A model generated the notes under the pieces. That model made no database searches. It saw nothing but the letters and a program-made list of their open reading frames with translations, and had not been told where the DNA came from. Source: JAAYCI01 sp964371725 (GTDB lineage Bacteria > Bacillota > Clostridia > Oscillospirales > Ruminococcaceae). From it: a DNA stretch of 64,000 nt. The stretch covers positions 62,001 to 126,000 of the forward strand of contig CAYJNQ010000001.1 of the NCBI GenBank assembly GCA_964371725.1, in the 5' to 3' direction. Of this stretch, positions 16,738 through 25,205 are shown one piece after another (within the stretch, counting starts at the first letter, position 1; every line of letters starts with the position of its first letter). The translations under genes were made by a program, and so were the position numbers.

Positions 16738-17151
16738 ATGATGCAAATATATTATTTCACGCGCACGGAACGAAGCCGTACCATTGCCGAAGCGCTTGCC
16801 GCCGAACAAGATGTGCCGATTTTTCAAATCACCGACGACCAAAATTGGCAAGGCGTACGAGGTTTCTTCAAAGGCGGAAAAATGTCGAACACAAAAACAC
16901 CCGTGCAGGCGCACTTTGATGCACCTGCCGAAAACGGGCGTATTATCCTTGTTTTTCCGCTTTGGGCAGGCAGTTTCCCGCCCGCTGTTCGTTCTTTTCT
17001 GCAAACAGTCGGAAAAGAGCGCATCATCGCCATCCCAACCTCTCTCGGTTCGCGCTTAAAAGGGGTTGACCGCGCAGGTTTTGTGCAAGTGCACGATTTG
17101 GTTGGCAAACAAATCTCTGCACCGGCGTGGGATGAGCTCAAAACACAATAG
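16738..17151 (+). CDS. Flavodoxin-like protein
   Basis: The protein has 137 residues. It begins with a strand followed by TRTERSRTIAEALA, which corresponds to the FMN phosphate loop region of flavodoxins (T-x-T-x-x-T), although in a diverged form. IILVFPLWAGSFPPAVRSFL matches the second FMN-contact loop. It probably carries FMN and acts in electron transfer, but could be a flavodoxin-fold protein without cofactor. CCGGAGG precedes tandem ATG codons, and either of the two could be used. Monocistronic, convergent with glyS. Confidence 0.72.
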   Translation: MMQIYYFTRTERSRTIAEALAAEQDVPIFQITDDQNWQGVRGFFKGGKMSNTKTPVQAHFDAPAENGRIILVFPLWAGSFPPAVRSFLQTVGKERIIAIPTSLGSRLKGVDRAGFVQVHDLVGKQISAPAWDELKTQ

Positions 17152-17205
17152 TCCACCTTTTTTGTAAGTGGCAACACTCTTCCACCTGAATGTTCTATCG
17201 TTTCA

Positions 17206-18591
17206 CTAGAACGCTGTTTTTTCGCGCAGATATTCCAGCAACTCCTCAATAGGAAGACGCACCTGCTCCATACTGTCTCGGTTTCGCACCGTGACAGCAC
17301 CATCGGTTTCAGAGTCGAAATCGTAAGTGATGCAAAAGGGGGTGCCCACTTCATCTTGGCGGCGATAACGTTTCCCAATGGATCCGGTTTCGTCAAAGTC
17401 CACCATGAAGTGTGCACTCAATTTTTTATGCACTTCAAGCGCTGCAGGCGACAGTTTTTTAGAAAGCGGCAGCACGGCAGCCTTAAACGGTGCCAGTGCC
17501 GGGTGCAGGCGCAGCACCACGCGCACATCTTCTTTGCCCTTGTCGTCTTTCAACACCTCTTCGTCGTAGGCATCCACAAGAAAGGCCAAGGCTACACGGT
17601 CGGCACCCAGGGAAGGTTCAATTACATAAGGTACATAGTGTTCATTGGTTTCGGCATCGAAATATTCCTGTGTTTTCCCACTGTGCTCGTTGTGGCGGGT
17701 AAGGTCGTAGTCGGTGCGGTCGGCAATGCCCCAAAGCTCGCCCCAACCAAAGGGGAAGAGATACTCGATGTCGCTTGTTGCGCGCGAGTAAAACGCAAGT
17801 TCTTCAGCGCTGTGATCACGCATGCGAATATTTTCCTCTTGTAAACCAAGCGCACACAACCAATTGCGGCAAAAATCCTTCCAGAACGAAAACCACTCAA
17901 GATCTGTGCCGGGCTTGCAAAAAAATTCACACTCCATCTGCTCGAACTCTCGCGTGCGAAACACAAAATTTCCGGGCGTAATTTCATTGCGAAAAGCTTT
18001 ACCCACCTGGCAAACACCAAACGGAATCTTGCGCCGTGTGGAACGTTGCACATTTGCAAAATTCACAAAAATGCCCTGTGCTGTCTCGGGGCGCAGATAC
18101 ACTTCATTTTTCGAATCTTCTGTGACACCGATAAAAGTTTTGAACATGAGGTTGAACTTGCGAATATCGGTAAAGTCCCTTCCTCCACAAGAGGGACAGG
18201 CAATGGCATTTTCCTGGATATACAAGGCCATGTCGGCCTCGCCCATCCCGTTGGCATCCGCACCGGCATCCTCGATCAACTTGTCTGCACGGAAACGGCT
18301 TTTACACGCACGGCAATCCATCAGTGGGTCGGAAAAACCGCCCACATGCCCCGTAGCCACCCACACTTCCGGATTCATCAAAATAGCACTGTCCAACCCC
18401 ACATTCGTAGGGCTTTCTTGCACAAATTTCTTCCACCATGCTTTTTTTACATTGTTTTTAAACTCGGCGCCCAAAGGGCCGTAATCCCAGCTGTTGGCAA
18501 GCCCACCATAAACTTCACTGCCTGCAAAAATAAACCCCCGCCGCTGACACAAGGAAGTGATGGCATCCATGGTTTTTTCTGTATTCTGCAT
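17206..18591 (-). CDS. glyS: Glycyl-tRNA synthetase (single-chain, dimeric type)
   Basis: The protein has 461 residues and is the class II GlyQS type used in many Firmicutes. Visible features are GSEVYGGLANSWDYGPLG, a zinc ribbon with CxxC pairs near DCRACKSRFRAD and ACPSCGG, motif 2 around FRTREFEQMECEFF, motif 3 with GADRVALAFL, and a C-terminal anticodon-binding domain. It charges tRNA-Gly. GGGGGAT precedes the ATG. The leader has no T-box element. Confidence 0.97.
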   Translation of the reverse strand: MQNTEKTMDAITSLCQRRGFIFAGSEVYGGLANSWDYGPLGAEFKNNVKKAWWKKFVQESPTNVGLDSAILMNPEVWVATGHVGGFSDPLMDCRACKSRFRADKLIEDAGADANGMGEADMALYIQENAIACPSCGGRDFTDIRKFNLMFKTFIGVTEDSKNEVYLRPETAQGIFVNFANVQRSTRRKIPFGVCQVGKAFRNEITPGNFVFRTREFEQMECEFFCKPGTDLEWFSFWKDFCRNWLCALGLQEENIRMRDHSAEELAFYSRATSDIEYLFPFGWGELWGIADRTDYDLTRHNEHSGKTQEYFDAETNEHYVPYVIEPSLGADRVALAFLVDAYDEEVLKDDKGKEDVRVVLRLHPALAPFKAAVLPLSKKLSPAALEVHKKLSAHFMVDFDETGSIGKRYRRQDEVGTPFCITYDFDSETDGAVTVRNRDSMEQVRLPIEELLEYLREKTAF

Positions 18592-18647
18592 TGTATATCC
18601 CCCAAATCTGTCCTAATTTTTTTGTGCGTTATTCTGTCTCCTCTTCT

Positions 18648-18677
18648 ATTTTACGCGCGCCGAAAGCCCTGTGTCAA
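18648..18677 (-). promoter_or_regulatory. Promoter of glyS
   Basis: On the minus strand TTGACA and TAAAAT are separated by 18 bases. The leader of about 50 bases is too short to hold a T-box. Confidence 0.75.
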
Positions 18678-18754
18678 GTAAAGAGAGGAAAGCTTTGCAT
18701 ATCCGGGGTAAAGACCTTGCGATTCTGCCCCAAAAGTTGCCACGCCCCAAAATG

Positions 18755-18800
18755 ATACAAAAAGGGAGACTGTTTCAAAACATGTTGAAACAGTCTCCCT
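18755..18800 (-). terminator. Terminator of the carboxyltransferase operon
   Basis: A perfect 16-base stem with a 6-base loop is followed by TTTTTG on the minus strand, 13 bases past the OadA-like stop codon. Confidence 0.9.
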
Positions 18801-18812
18801 GAATACTTTTTA

Positions 18813-20216
18813 TTAAACCGGTAAAGATTTATTTTCGTAGTCTACATGGTCGCCGTCCACACCCTGCAGTTTCTGGTTTCTTTTTTCAAAGAATTTCGGT
18901 GCCACCTGTGGGAACATGGCATAGGTAAGCACATCTTCCGGCTGGCGTGCCCATTTGTTTGCCTCTTCCGTCAAGACATCAAGTTCAGGCTCAATCAAAT
19001 CGGCCGGGCGGCAGGTGATGGGCTCTTCATCGCCAAGCAATTTCTTTTGGAATTCTTTGCTGATGGGTGCAGGCGTTTTGCCGTACTCACCTTTCACCAT
19101 GGCGCGGAATTCTTTGGTCACCATTTTGTAGCGCTCGCCCATAATGATGTTGAACACGGCTTGCGTGCCCACAATTTGGCTTGTGGGTGTTACGAGAGGT
19201 GGATAACCGGAATCTTCGCGCACACGTGGAATTTCAGCAAGCACATCTTCCAACTGATCCTCTTTTCCCGCATCTTTCAGTTGTTTGAGGAGGTTGCTTA
19301 ACATACCGCCGGGAACTTGATAGATAAGGGTGTTGGCGTCCACGCCCATCATCTTGGGCGACATCTGGCCGCTTTCCAGGTATTTTTCGCGTAAAGTGGC
19401 AAAATGTGCACGCACCACATTCAATTTTTTGAGATCAAGGCCGGTATCGTATTCGGTGCCGGCAAGGGCAGCCACGAGGCTTTCTGTGGGCATATGGCTC
19501 GTGCCCAGCGAAAGCGGGCTGATGGCACAGTCCACAATGGAGGCGCCGGCCTCAATACCTTTGATAATAGCCATAGAAGCCATGCCCGATGTATAGTGGC
19601 TATGCACATCCACCGGAATAGACACATTTTCTTTGATGGCCTTCACAAGTTCAAAGCACGACGAAGGCGTGAGCAGGCCGGCCATGTCTTTGATGCACAA
19701 CGAGTGCGCACCCATCTCTTCAAGCGTTTTGGCATATCCGGCAAAATATTCGTTGTTGTGCACAGGGCTTAGCGTATAGCTGATACAACCTTGCACATGA
19801 GCTTTTTCTTTGATGGCGGCCTCAAACGCAGCTTGCAGGTTGCGCGGGTCGTTGAGTGCATCAAAAATGCGCATAATGTCAATGCCGTTTGCCACACTCT
19901 TTTGCACAAAATAGGCCACCACATCGTCACCGTAATGGCGATACCCAAGCATATTCTGGCCGCGGAACAGCATTTGCAATTTTGTATTCGGGCAATGTTT
20001 GCGAATGATGCGCAAACGATCCCACGGATCTTCATCCAAAAAACGGATGCAAGAATCGAACGTGGCGCCGCCCCAACACTCCAGCGAATAGTAGCCCACT
20101 TCGTCCATGGCCGACAAAACGGGTTCCATCTCCTCCATGGTCATGCGAGTGGCAATAAGGCTTTGGTGCGCATCGCGCAAGCCCACCTCTGTAATTCCTA
20201 CGGGATGATTGGACAA
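18813..20216 (-). CDS. Oxaloacetate decarboxylase alpha / transcarboxylase 5S-like carboxyltransferase
   Basis: The protein has 467 residues with a DRE-TIM/HMGL-like barrel. Visible features are GLRDAHQSL at the N-terminus, the metal-binding DVHSHYTSG and the probable carbamylated lysine in CIKDMAG, then a PYC_OADA-type domain. It exchanges a carboxyl group between biotin and pyruvate/oxaloacetate. The biotin carrier domain that ends many OadA proteins is missing, because it is encoded by the separate upstream gene. Translation starts at TTG, with AGAGGTGAT six bases before it. The gene is third of three in an operon and lacks an adjacent Na+-pumping beta subunit. Confidence 0.9.
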   Translation of the reverse strand: MSNHPVGITEVGLRDAHQSLIATRMTMEEMEPVLSAMDEVGYYSLECWGGATFDSCIRFLDEDPWDRLRIIRKHCPNTKLQMLFRGQNMLGYRHYGDDVVAYFVQKSVANGIDIMRIFDALNDPRNLQAAFEAAIKEKAHVQGCISYTLSPVHNNEYFAGYAKTLEEMGAHSLCIKDMAGLLTPSSCFELVKAIKENVSIPVDVHSHYTSGMASMAIIKGIEAGASIVDCAISPLSLGTSHMPTESLVAALAGTEYDTGLDLKKLNVVRAHFATLREKYLESGQMSPKMMGVDANTLIYQVPGGMLSNLLKQLKDAGKEDQLEDVLAEIPRVREDSGYPPLVTPTSQIVGTQAVFNIIMGERYKMVTKEFRAMVKGEYGKTPAPISKEFQKKLLGDEEPITCRPADLIEPELDVLTEEANKWARQPEDVLTYAMFPQVAPKFFEKRNQKLQGVDGDHVDYENKSLPV

Positions 20217-20281
20217 AATATCACCTCTATATATTCATTTTGCGGCATTCACAGTGCAATGCCCAGTGGATAAACGGGTTT

Positions 20282-20686
20282 CTAGGCGATGGTGAGGAAG
20301 CTGTCGCCCACATTGACAGTGTCTCCCTTGTTCACCAAAACGGCCGACACAGTGCCGTCTTGCGGAGCCACAATTTCATTTTCCATTTTCATGGCTTCTA
20401 AAATAACCAGAACATCGCCGGATTTTACAGCTTGCCCGGCACTAACGCGCACATCCAGCACATTGCCGGGCATGGGTGCTGTAACCGGGGTGCCACTCGC
20501 TGCTGCGGCGGCAGGTGCCGGTGCTGCTGCGGGTGCAGGTGCTGCGGCGGCAGGTGCGGGTGCTGCGGCCGCGGGTGCTGCTGCAACGGGTGCAGGTGCT
20601 GCGGCAGGTGCGGGTGCACCGCCGGCCACTTCCGCAACGCTTACATCATAAGGGGTACCGTTCACTGTGATGGTATATTGTTTCAT
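20282..20686 (-). CDS. Biotin carboxyl carrier protein
   Basis: The protein has 134 residues. A short N-terminal strand region (1-20) is joined by an Ala/Pro-rich flexible linker (about 22-65, several APAAA units) to a biotinyl domain with EAMKMEN, where Lys100 is the biotinylation site. It shuttles carboxybiotin between the flanking carboxyltransferases. GGAGG precedes the ATG at 20686; the frame is open further upstream into the previous gene. The linker DNA is a GC-rich near-repeat that generates long artefactual frames on the plus strand. Confidence 0.95.
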   Translation of the reverse strand: MKQYTITVNGTPYDVSVAEVAGGAPAPAAAPAPVAAAPAAAAPAPAAAAPAPAAAPAPAAAAASGTPVTAPMPGNVLDVRVSAGQAVKSGDVLVILEAMKMENEIVAPQDGTVSAVLVNKGDTVNVGDSFLTIA

Positions 20687-20712
20687 AAGTTTTGCCTCCG
20701 AAAGTATTTTTT

Positions 20713-22056
20713 TTACAGTGGCATATTGCCGTGTTTTTTGGGTAGGCGCTGGGTGCGCTTGGTTTGTAACATTTGCAAGGCCGCACAAACCGTGCTCCGC
20801 ATAGAGGCCAAATCAGACACCATATCAGCCAATTTTGCCTCTCTGGCGGCAGTGGCCGTGCAGAACTCGGCAACCCATGCGTTCGCACGTTTTTTGGTTT
20901 CGGCTTCGATATTTTCGCCGCTTTGCTCAATTTCCTCACGTTGCAAAACACTCACAATAGCCGTGGGCTCTGCGGGCGAAAGTACACAGCCTTCGGCTGC
21001 AATGGTCAAATCGGCACTGCCAAATGCTGTGTATACGGTGCCCACGGCACGGCCCAACACCACAGCCACTTTGGCTGTGGTTGCATCTGCATAGGTGGCA
21101 GCCAGACGCGCGCTTTCGCGCAAATTGCCCGCCACATCCTCGCTGGCGCTACACGCAAAGCCGGCCGAGTTCAAAAGGCTGACAACCGGCAAACTGAAAG
21201 CGTCACAAAAACGCACAAAACGTGCAATTTTAGCGCTGTCGGCATGTGTAAGTGCCACCGCTTCGCCCTCGGTGGCAACGATGCCCACCGGCGCACCGTC
21301 CACTGTGGCAAGAAATACTTTTGCGCCGCTGCCAAAACCAGAAAATAGCTCCAGTGTGCTGTCTGCATCAGCAAGAGCTGATGCGGCATTCTCCGCCGAG
21401 TACCCCTGCAAAGAAAATGTCTTGCCGGATTCTGCCACCGGGAATTCGGCCGGAGCGGATAGATTATTGGCAGGAAGAAATGCCAACAACTTTGCAGCCT
21501 GCAACACCGCCTCTTCCTCTGTGTCACACACCAAGGCGGCAATTCCCGCCTGCCTTGCGGCCTCGGGTGTGCCGGCACCGGCCAGTGTGTCACCCGCGGC
21601 TCGGCTTAAGAAAGGAGCCGTAAGAAAATACTCAGCCTTTTTGCATAAGATAACAAAATCAGCGGCGGCGGCAACCAGGGCGTTTGAAGCCCCACACACA
21701 CCTGTAATCACTGAAATTTGGGGCACAACACCCGAAAGGCGTGCCGTGGCTTTAGAAAGCGAAGCCGCGGCAGAAAGTGTATGCAATCCCTCTTCCAAAA
21801 GGGCCCCTTTTGAATGGTAAAACGTTACAACGGGGTTACCCGTTTTGGCAGCAAGATCCAATGTTTTGATGTGAACATCCACCTCGGAGCATCCCAAGGG
21901 GTCTCCGTTCTGCCATACGGCATAAACGCTCTGTCCACTCACGGTACCAAAGCCGGCACGAACCGACCCATTCTCGCTTGCGAACAGAGGTGTGTAGGCA
22001 TCTTGGTCGAAAAGAGTTACGGGTGAGAATTGCTCCCCGGCGCTTTGTACAGCCAT
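20713..22056 (-). CDS. Acyl-CoA carboxyltransferase-like subunit (MmdA/12S family, divergent)
   Basis: The protein has 447 residues, shorter than the roughly 510-525 of typical methylmalonyl-CoA decarboxylase alpha or transcarboxylase 12S subunits. Two crotonase-fold halves are visible; the second contains SLLNSAGFACSASED, LGRAVGTVYTAFGSADL and the oxyanion-type loop region. The first half is clearly diverged (FYHSKGALLEEGLHTL). It should move a carboxyl group between biotin and an acyl-CoA. GGAGGG precedes the ATG. First gene of the operon with the biotin carrier and OadA-like protein. The acyl-CoA substrate is not certain. Confidence 0.82.
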   Translation of the reverse strand: MAVQSAGEQFSPVTLFDQDAYTPLFASENGSVRAGFGTVSGQSVYAVWQNGDPLGCSEVDVHIKTLDLAAKTGNPVVTFYHSKGALLEEGLHTLSAAASLSKATARLSGVVPQISVITGVCGASNALVAAAADFVILCKKAEYFLTAPFLSRAAGDTLAGAGTPEAARQAGIAALVCDTEEEAVLQAAKLLAFLPANNLSAPAEFPVAESGKTFSLQGYSAENAASALADADSTLELFSGFGSGAKVFLATVDGAPVGIVATEGEAVALTHADSAKIARFVRFCDAFSLPVVSLLNSAGFACSASEDVAGNLRESARLAATYADATTAKVAVVLGRAVGTVYTAFGSADLTIAAEGCVLSPAEPTAIVSVLQREEIEQSGENIEAETKKRANAWVAEFCTATAAREAKLADMVSDLASMRSTVCAALQMLQTKRTQRLPKKHGNMPL

Positions 22057-22097
22057 CTACAGCCCTCCTGTTGGTTTTGGAATGATAACTATCCCCC

Positions 22098-22126
22098 ATT
22101 ATACTATGTCCCGGCAAAATTCACAA
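22098..22126 (-). promoter_or_regulatory. Promoter of the carboxyltransferase operon
   Basis: On the minus strand TTGTGA and a perfect TATAAT are separated by 17 bases, about 42 bases before the first start codon. Confidence 0.75.
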
Positions 22127-22320
22127 GTCCCGACTTTGAGAATATTTTTAATTCTTCAAAAGCTTTGGGTGCTTTGCGATATCAACCACAGAATATTCTG
22201 TTTATTCGCCGCTTCTATTTCACATCTATACCCAGTGAATTTCCATTGTCATTTCAAACAGTTCGCGAAATATATTCCGTAGACATTTTATGGTGTTTTC
22301 CAGAAAATTGCACAAAGCAA

Positions 22321-22349
22321 TTGACAAATTTTGAGGCATCTGCTATGAT
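22321..22349 (+). promoter_or_regulatory. Promoter of the feo operon
   Basis: TTGACA and TATGAT are separated by exactly 17 bases. The palindrome at 22357-22376 begins at the expected transcription start. Confidence 0.85.
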
Positions 22350-22356
22350 ATTAGAC

Positions 22357-22376
22357 AAGTTAGTAGATGCTAACTT
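22357..22376. promoter_or_regulatory. Palindromic operator candidate 1 of the feo locus
   Basis: Perfect 7-base arms AAGTTAG and CTAACTT flank a 6-base centre, giving the core TTAG-N6-CTAA at 22360-22373. Its place at the start of transcription is typical for a repressor. The core is of the general shape bound by iron- or manganese-sensing DtxR-family repressors; this assignment is inference. Confidence 0.6.
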
Positions 22377-22429
22377 TGTTTTCAAACTCTTGTGTTTATG
22401 CATTTTTTTGAGAGATAGGAGTATTGCCA

Positions 22430-22675
22430 ATGCAGTCGAGCGAATCGGCACTCACCGTAGCCACAGCTGCGCCGGACACAGCTTATGTCGTGGCTTCCAT
22501 CCACACAAACGATAAAGAATTTGAGAATTTCCTTTTCACCTTGGGTTGTTTTGCCGGTGAGGAAATTACTGTGCTTTCGAAATTGAAAGGCAACTTTATG
22601 GTCTCAATTAAGGATGCCCGTTATAGCATTGATGAAGAATTAGCCAACGCGATTGTGTTGCATCCGCACGCGTAA
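22430..22675 (+). CDS. feoA: Ferrous iron transport protein A
   Basis: The protein has 81 residues with a small SH3-like FeoA domain. It includes LGCFAGEEITVLSKLKGNFMV and the C-terminal DEELANAIVLHP typical of the family. FeoA is a cytoplasmic accessory of the FeoB ferrous iron transporter. The ATG at 22430 was preferred over a TTG two codons upstream because AGGAG is then eight bases away. First gene of the feo operon. Confidence 0.9.
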   Translation: MQSSESALTVATAAPDTAYVVASIHTNDKEFENFLFTLGCFAGEEITVLSKLKGNFMVSIKDARYSIDEELANAIVLHPHA

Positions 22676-22702
22676 CTTGCTGCGCTTTTTTTTATGCCGC
22701 AA

Positions 22703-22716
22703 TTAGCAGAGGTTAA
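22703..22716. promoter_or_regulatory. Operator-like element 2 (imperfect) between feoA and feoB
   Basis: TTAG-CAGAGG-TTAA differs from the TTAG-N6-CTAA core by one base. It follows the feoA stop codon by about 30 bases. Confidence 0.4.
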
Positions 22717-22802
22717 CTTTTGAGCACTCTTGTGCCAAAGCATGATTATGCCTACGCACAAGTTCTTTTTTACCCTTTTAGGGTTTTCTTTATACCTTTC
22801 AA

Positions 22803-22816
22803 TTAGCAATCGCTAA
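22803..22816. promoter_or_regulatory. Operator-like element 3 upstream of feoB
   Basis: TTAG-CAATCG-CTAA lies in a perfect 7-base inverted repeat AATTAGC/GCTAATT (22801-22818), about 50 bases before feoB. A TATACC at 22791 just upstream might be part of a second promoter, but no good -35 is visible. Confidence 0.5.
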
Positions 22817-22869
22817 TTTATTGGGCACCATTTATTTTGTTGGAAGCTATATTTTGAGGAGGATATTCG

Positions 22870-24879
22870 ATGAAAATTGCACTTGCGGGAAATCCGAACA
22901 GTGGGAAAACCACCTTGTTCAATGCCATCACAGGCAAAATTGAGAAGGTGGGAAACTGGGCAGGGGTTACCATCGAGAAAAAAGAGGGGAAAATCAAACC
23001 AAATTTGTACGAAGGAGCAGAGCTTGTCGCCGTAGATTTACCCGGTGCTTACTCCATGTCTCCGTTCACGTCCGAGGAGAACATCACCAAGAATTTCGTG
23101 ATGAACGAGGGGCCGGACGCCATTATCAACATTGTGGATGCCACCAATTTAAGCCGTAGTTTGTTTTTCACCACACAGCTTTTGGAGTTGGGCATTCCCG
23201 TGGTAGTGGCACTGAACAAAGATGATTTGAACGAACGCAAAAACAACACAATTGACACGGCCGCCCTATCCGAAAAATTGGGGTGTCCTGTAGTGCGCAC
23301 CGTGGCCACTGCAAACGAGGGTTTGCAAGAGCTTGTGGCTGCAACGGTTGCATGCAAGGATAAAGGACAAGAAGCACCGTTTTCAGCCGGTGAAGTAAAC
23401 TTGGCAGATGAAAAAGCTGTGCAAGAGGCAGACAAAGCCCGATTTACCTTTGTAGCGAACATTGTGAAGCAAACCGAAAAACGCGCTGTGAGCAGCAACC
23501 GCCAAACCAAACAGGATGCTGTGGACCGCATCATTGCCAACAAATGGCTGGGTATCCCCATTTTTGCCGGTGTGATGTGGTTGGTGTTCACTGTTTCGCA
23601 AACTTATGTGGGCACTTGGATTGCCGATTGGCTTGTGGGCTACATTGATATGTTCTATGAATTTGTGGCGGGGCTTTTGGGCGAAAATGTGAACCCTGTT
23701 CTTTCTGCCCTACTCTTAGACGGCATCATCGGTGGTGTGGGTGCCGTTGTGGGCTTCTTACCACTTATTATGGTAATGTTCTTCCTCTTGGCTCTTTTGG
23801 AAGATTGCGGCTACATGGCCCGCGTGGCTGTGGTAATGGATCGCTTCTTAAAAGTGGTGGGGCTTTCGGGCAAATCCATCATTCCCATGGTCATTGGTAC
23901 AGGTTGTGCCATTCCGGGTGTTATGGCAACACGTACCATTCGCAATGAGCGCCAGCGCAGAACCACCGCCATGCTCACGCCTTTCATGCCCTGCGGTGCA
24001 AAACTGCCCGTTATCGCTTTGTTTGCCGGCGTCTTCTTTGCCGATGCCTCCTGGGTGCTTACACTGATGTACTTCCTAGGCATTGCGCTTATCATCATCA
24101 ACGCCCTGCTCATTCAACGCATCACAGGCGAAAAGAATGCTCGTTCGTTCTTCATTATGGAAATGCCGGAATATCGCTTCCCCAGCATAAAACGCGCTAC
24201 CATCGCTATGCTTTCGCGCGGTAAGGCATTTATCATCAAAGCCGGTACAATTATTTTGCTTTGCAACGCAGCTGTACAGCTCATGCAAACCTTCACCCCG
24301 AGCTTCCAAGTGGTGGCAGAGGGCATGGAAGACAGCAGCATCTTGGCTATGATCGCCTCTCCCTTTGCTGTGCTTTTGCTGCCTCTTGGCTTTGGTATGT
24401 GGCAACTTGCTGCAGCCGCCATCACCGGCTTTATTGCAAAAGAGAACGTGGTGGGCACCTTGGCCGTTGTGTATGGCATCACCAATTTCATTGACACAGA
24501 CGAGTTGGCCCTTATCACCGGTGCTTCCAGTGTTGCCGAAGTGATGGATATGACCGCCATCGCAGCACTTGCCTACTTGATGTTCAACCTGTTCACCCCG
24601 CCCTGCTTTGCCGCCATTGGCGCTATGAATGCTGAAATGGGAAGTAAAAAGTGGCTGTGGGCCGGCATCGGATTGCAGTTCGGTGTGGGCTATGTGGTGG
24701 CCTTCTTCGTATACCAGATCGGTACGCTTATCACGCTTGGAACCCTTGGCACTGCTTTTGTTCCCGGCCTTATCGCCGTTGCTATTATGATTGGTATTAT
24801 GGTGGCTATGGTGCTGCGTGGAAACAAAAAATCGGCTGAAAGACTACAGAGTTATATGGTTTCGGGAAAAGCGTCCTAA
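22870..24879 (+). CDS. feoB: Ferrous iron transport protein B
   Basis: The protein has 669 residues. The N-terminal G domain shows G1 GNPNSGKT (7-14), G3 DLPGAYS and G4 NKDD, which bind and hydrolyse GTP. The rest is the polytopic membrane domain with two Gate regions, including GTGCAIPGVMATRT and FMPCGAKLPV, whose cysteines line the proposed Fe(II) path. It imports ferrous iron, fitting an anaerobic life style. GAGGAGG precedes the ATG. It lies 194 bases after feoA, a gap holding two operator-like elements. Confidence 0.97.
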   Translation: MKIALAGNPNSGKTTLFNAITGKIEKVGNWAGVTIEKKEGKIKPNLYEGAELVAVDLPGAYSMSPFTSEENITKNFVMNEGPDAIINIVDATNLSRSLFFTTQLLELGIPVVVALNKDDLNERKNNTIDTAALSEKLGCPVVRTVATANEGLQELVAATVACKDKGQEAPFSAGEVNLADEKAVQEADKARFTFVANIVKQTEKRAVSSNRQTKQDAVDRIIANKWLGIPIFAGVMWLVFTVSQTYVGTWIADWLVGYIDMFYEFVAGLLGENVNPVLSALLLDGIIGGVGAVVGFLPLIMVMFFLLALLEDCGYMARVAVVMDRFLKVVGLSGKSIIPMVIGTGCAIPGVMATRTIRNERQRRTTAMLTPFMPCGAKLPVIALFAGVFFADASWVLTLMYFLGIALIIINALLIQRITGEKNARSFFIMEMPEYRFPSIKRATIAMLSRGKAFIIKAGTIILLCNAAVQLMQTFTPSFQVVAEGMEDSSILAMIASPFAVLLLPLGFGMWQLAAAAITGFIAKENVVGTLAVVYGITNFIDTDELALITGASSVAEVMDMTAIAALAYLMFNLFTPPCFAAIGAMNAEMGSKKWLWAGIGLQFGVGYVVAFFVYQIGTLITLGTLGTAFVPGLIAVAIMIGIMVAMVLRGNKKSAERLQSYMVSGKAS

Positions 24880-24906
24880 CACGCATAGATACATGAGGTG
24901 TTTGCT

Positions 24907-25101
24907 ATGACAAATCTTCTGGTTTTGGGTCTTTTGATACTTATTTTGGGTGCGGTAATTTTCTATATTGTGCGCGCAAAAAGAAGTGGTGTGCGTTGCA
25001 TTGGCTGCCCCGATGGTGGAAAGTGCTCTTCAGCCAATTTAAAGGCTGGCGAAAACAAGACCTGCTGCTGTGAAAAGAACCCTTTGGAAGAAGAATCATA
25101 A
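24907..25101 (+). CDS. FeoB-associated Cys-rich membrane protein
   Basis: The protein has 64 residues with one N-terminal membrane helix (about 4-24) and a cytoplasmic or surface tail rich in cysteine: CIGCPDGGKC and a CCC run. This matches the small FeoB-associated Cys-rich proteins found directly downstream of feoB in Firmicutes. Its role is unproven but an iron or redox accessory function is likely. GAGGTG supports the ATG at 24907 rather than the GTG nine bases earlier. Confidence 0.85.
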   Translation: MTNLLVLGLLILILGAVIFYIVRAKRSGVRCIGCPDGGKCSSANLKAGENKTCCCEKNPLEEES

Positions 25102-25153
25102 AAAGAACACTTTCTATATCTCGTTGTTTTCACAGGACACAATGATGCAATTT

Positions 25154-25196
25154 AAAAGCCGCAGTTGGAACCTTAATGGCTCCAACTGCGGCTTTT
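25154..25196 (+). terminator. Bidirectional terminator between the feo operon and purA
   Basis: A perfect 16-base stem with A-rich left and T-rich right ends lies between convergent genes and should stop both transcripts. Confidence 0.9.
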
Positions 25197-25205
25197 TGTT
25201 GTTTG

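Larger units (their letters stand above)
22057..22429. other. Intergenic region between the carboxyltransferase operon and feoA
   Basis: This divergent region holds a promoter for each side and, near feoA, a palindrome. The middle (about 22130-22310) is AT-rich and I see no gene or RNA motif in it; short frames there have no ribosome binding site. Confidence 0.6.

Noticed and set aside
18592..18812. T-box riboswitch upstream of glyS
   Set aside because: The mapped promoter leaves a leader of about 50 bases, and the conserved T-box sequence is absent.
20289..20651. Alanine/glycine-rich open frame on the plus strand over the biotin carrier gene
   Set aside because: It is the antisense image of the Ala/Pro linker codons; no ribosome binding site or recognisable protein.
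18813..22056. Na+-pumping oxaloacetate decarboxylase complex
   Set aside because: The membrane beta and gamma subunits are absent, and an acyl-CoA carboxyltransferase-like subunit takes their place in the operon.
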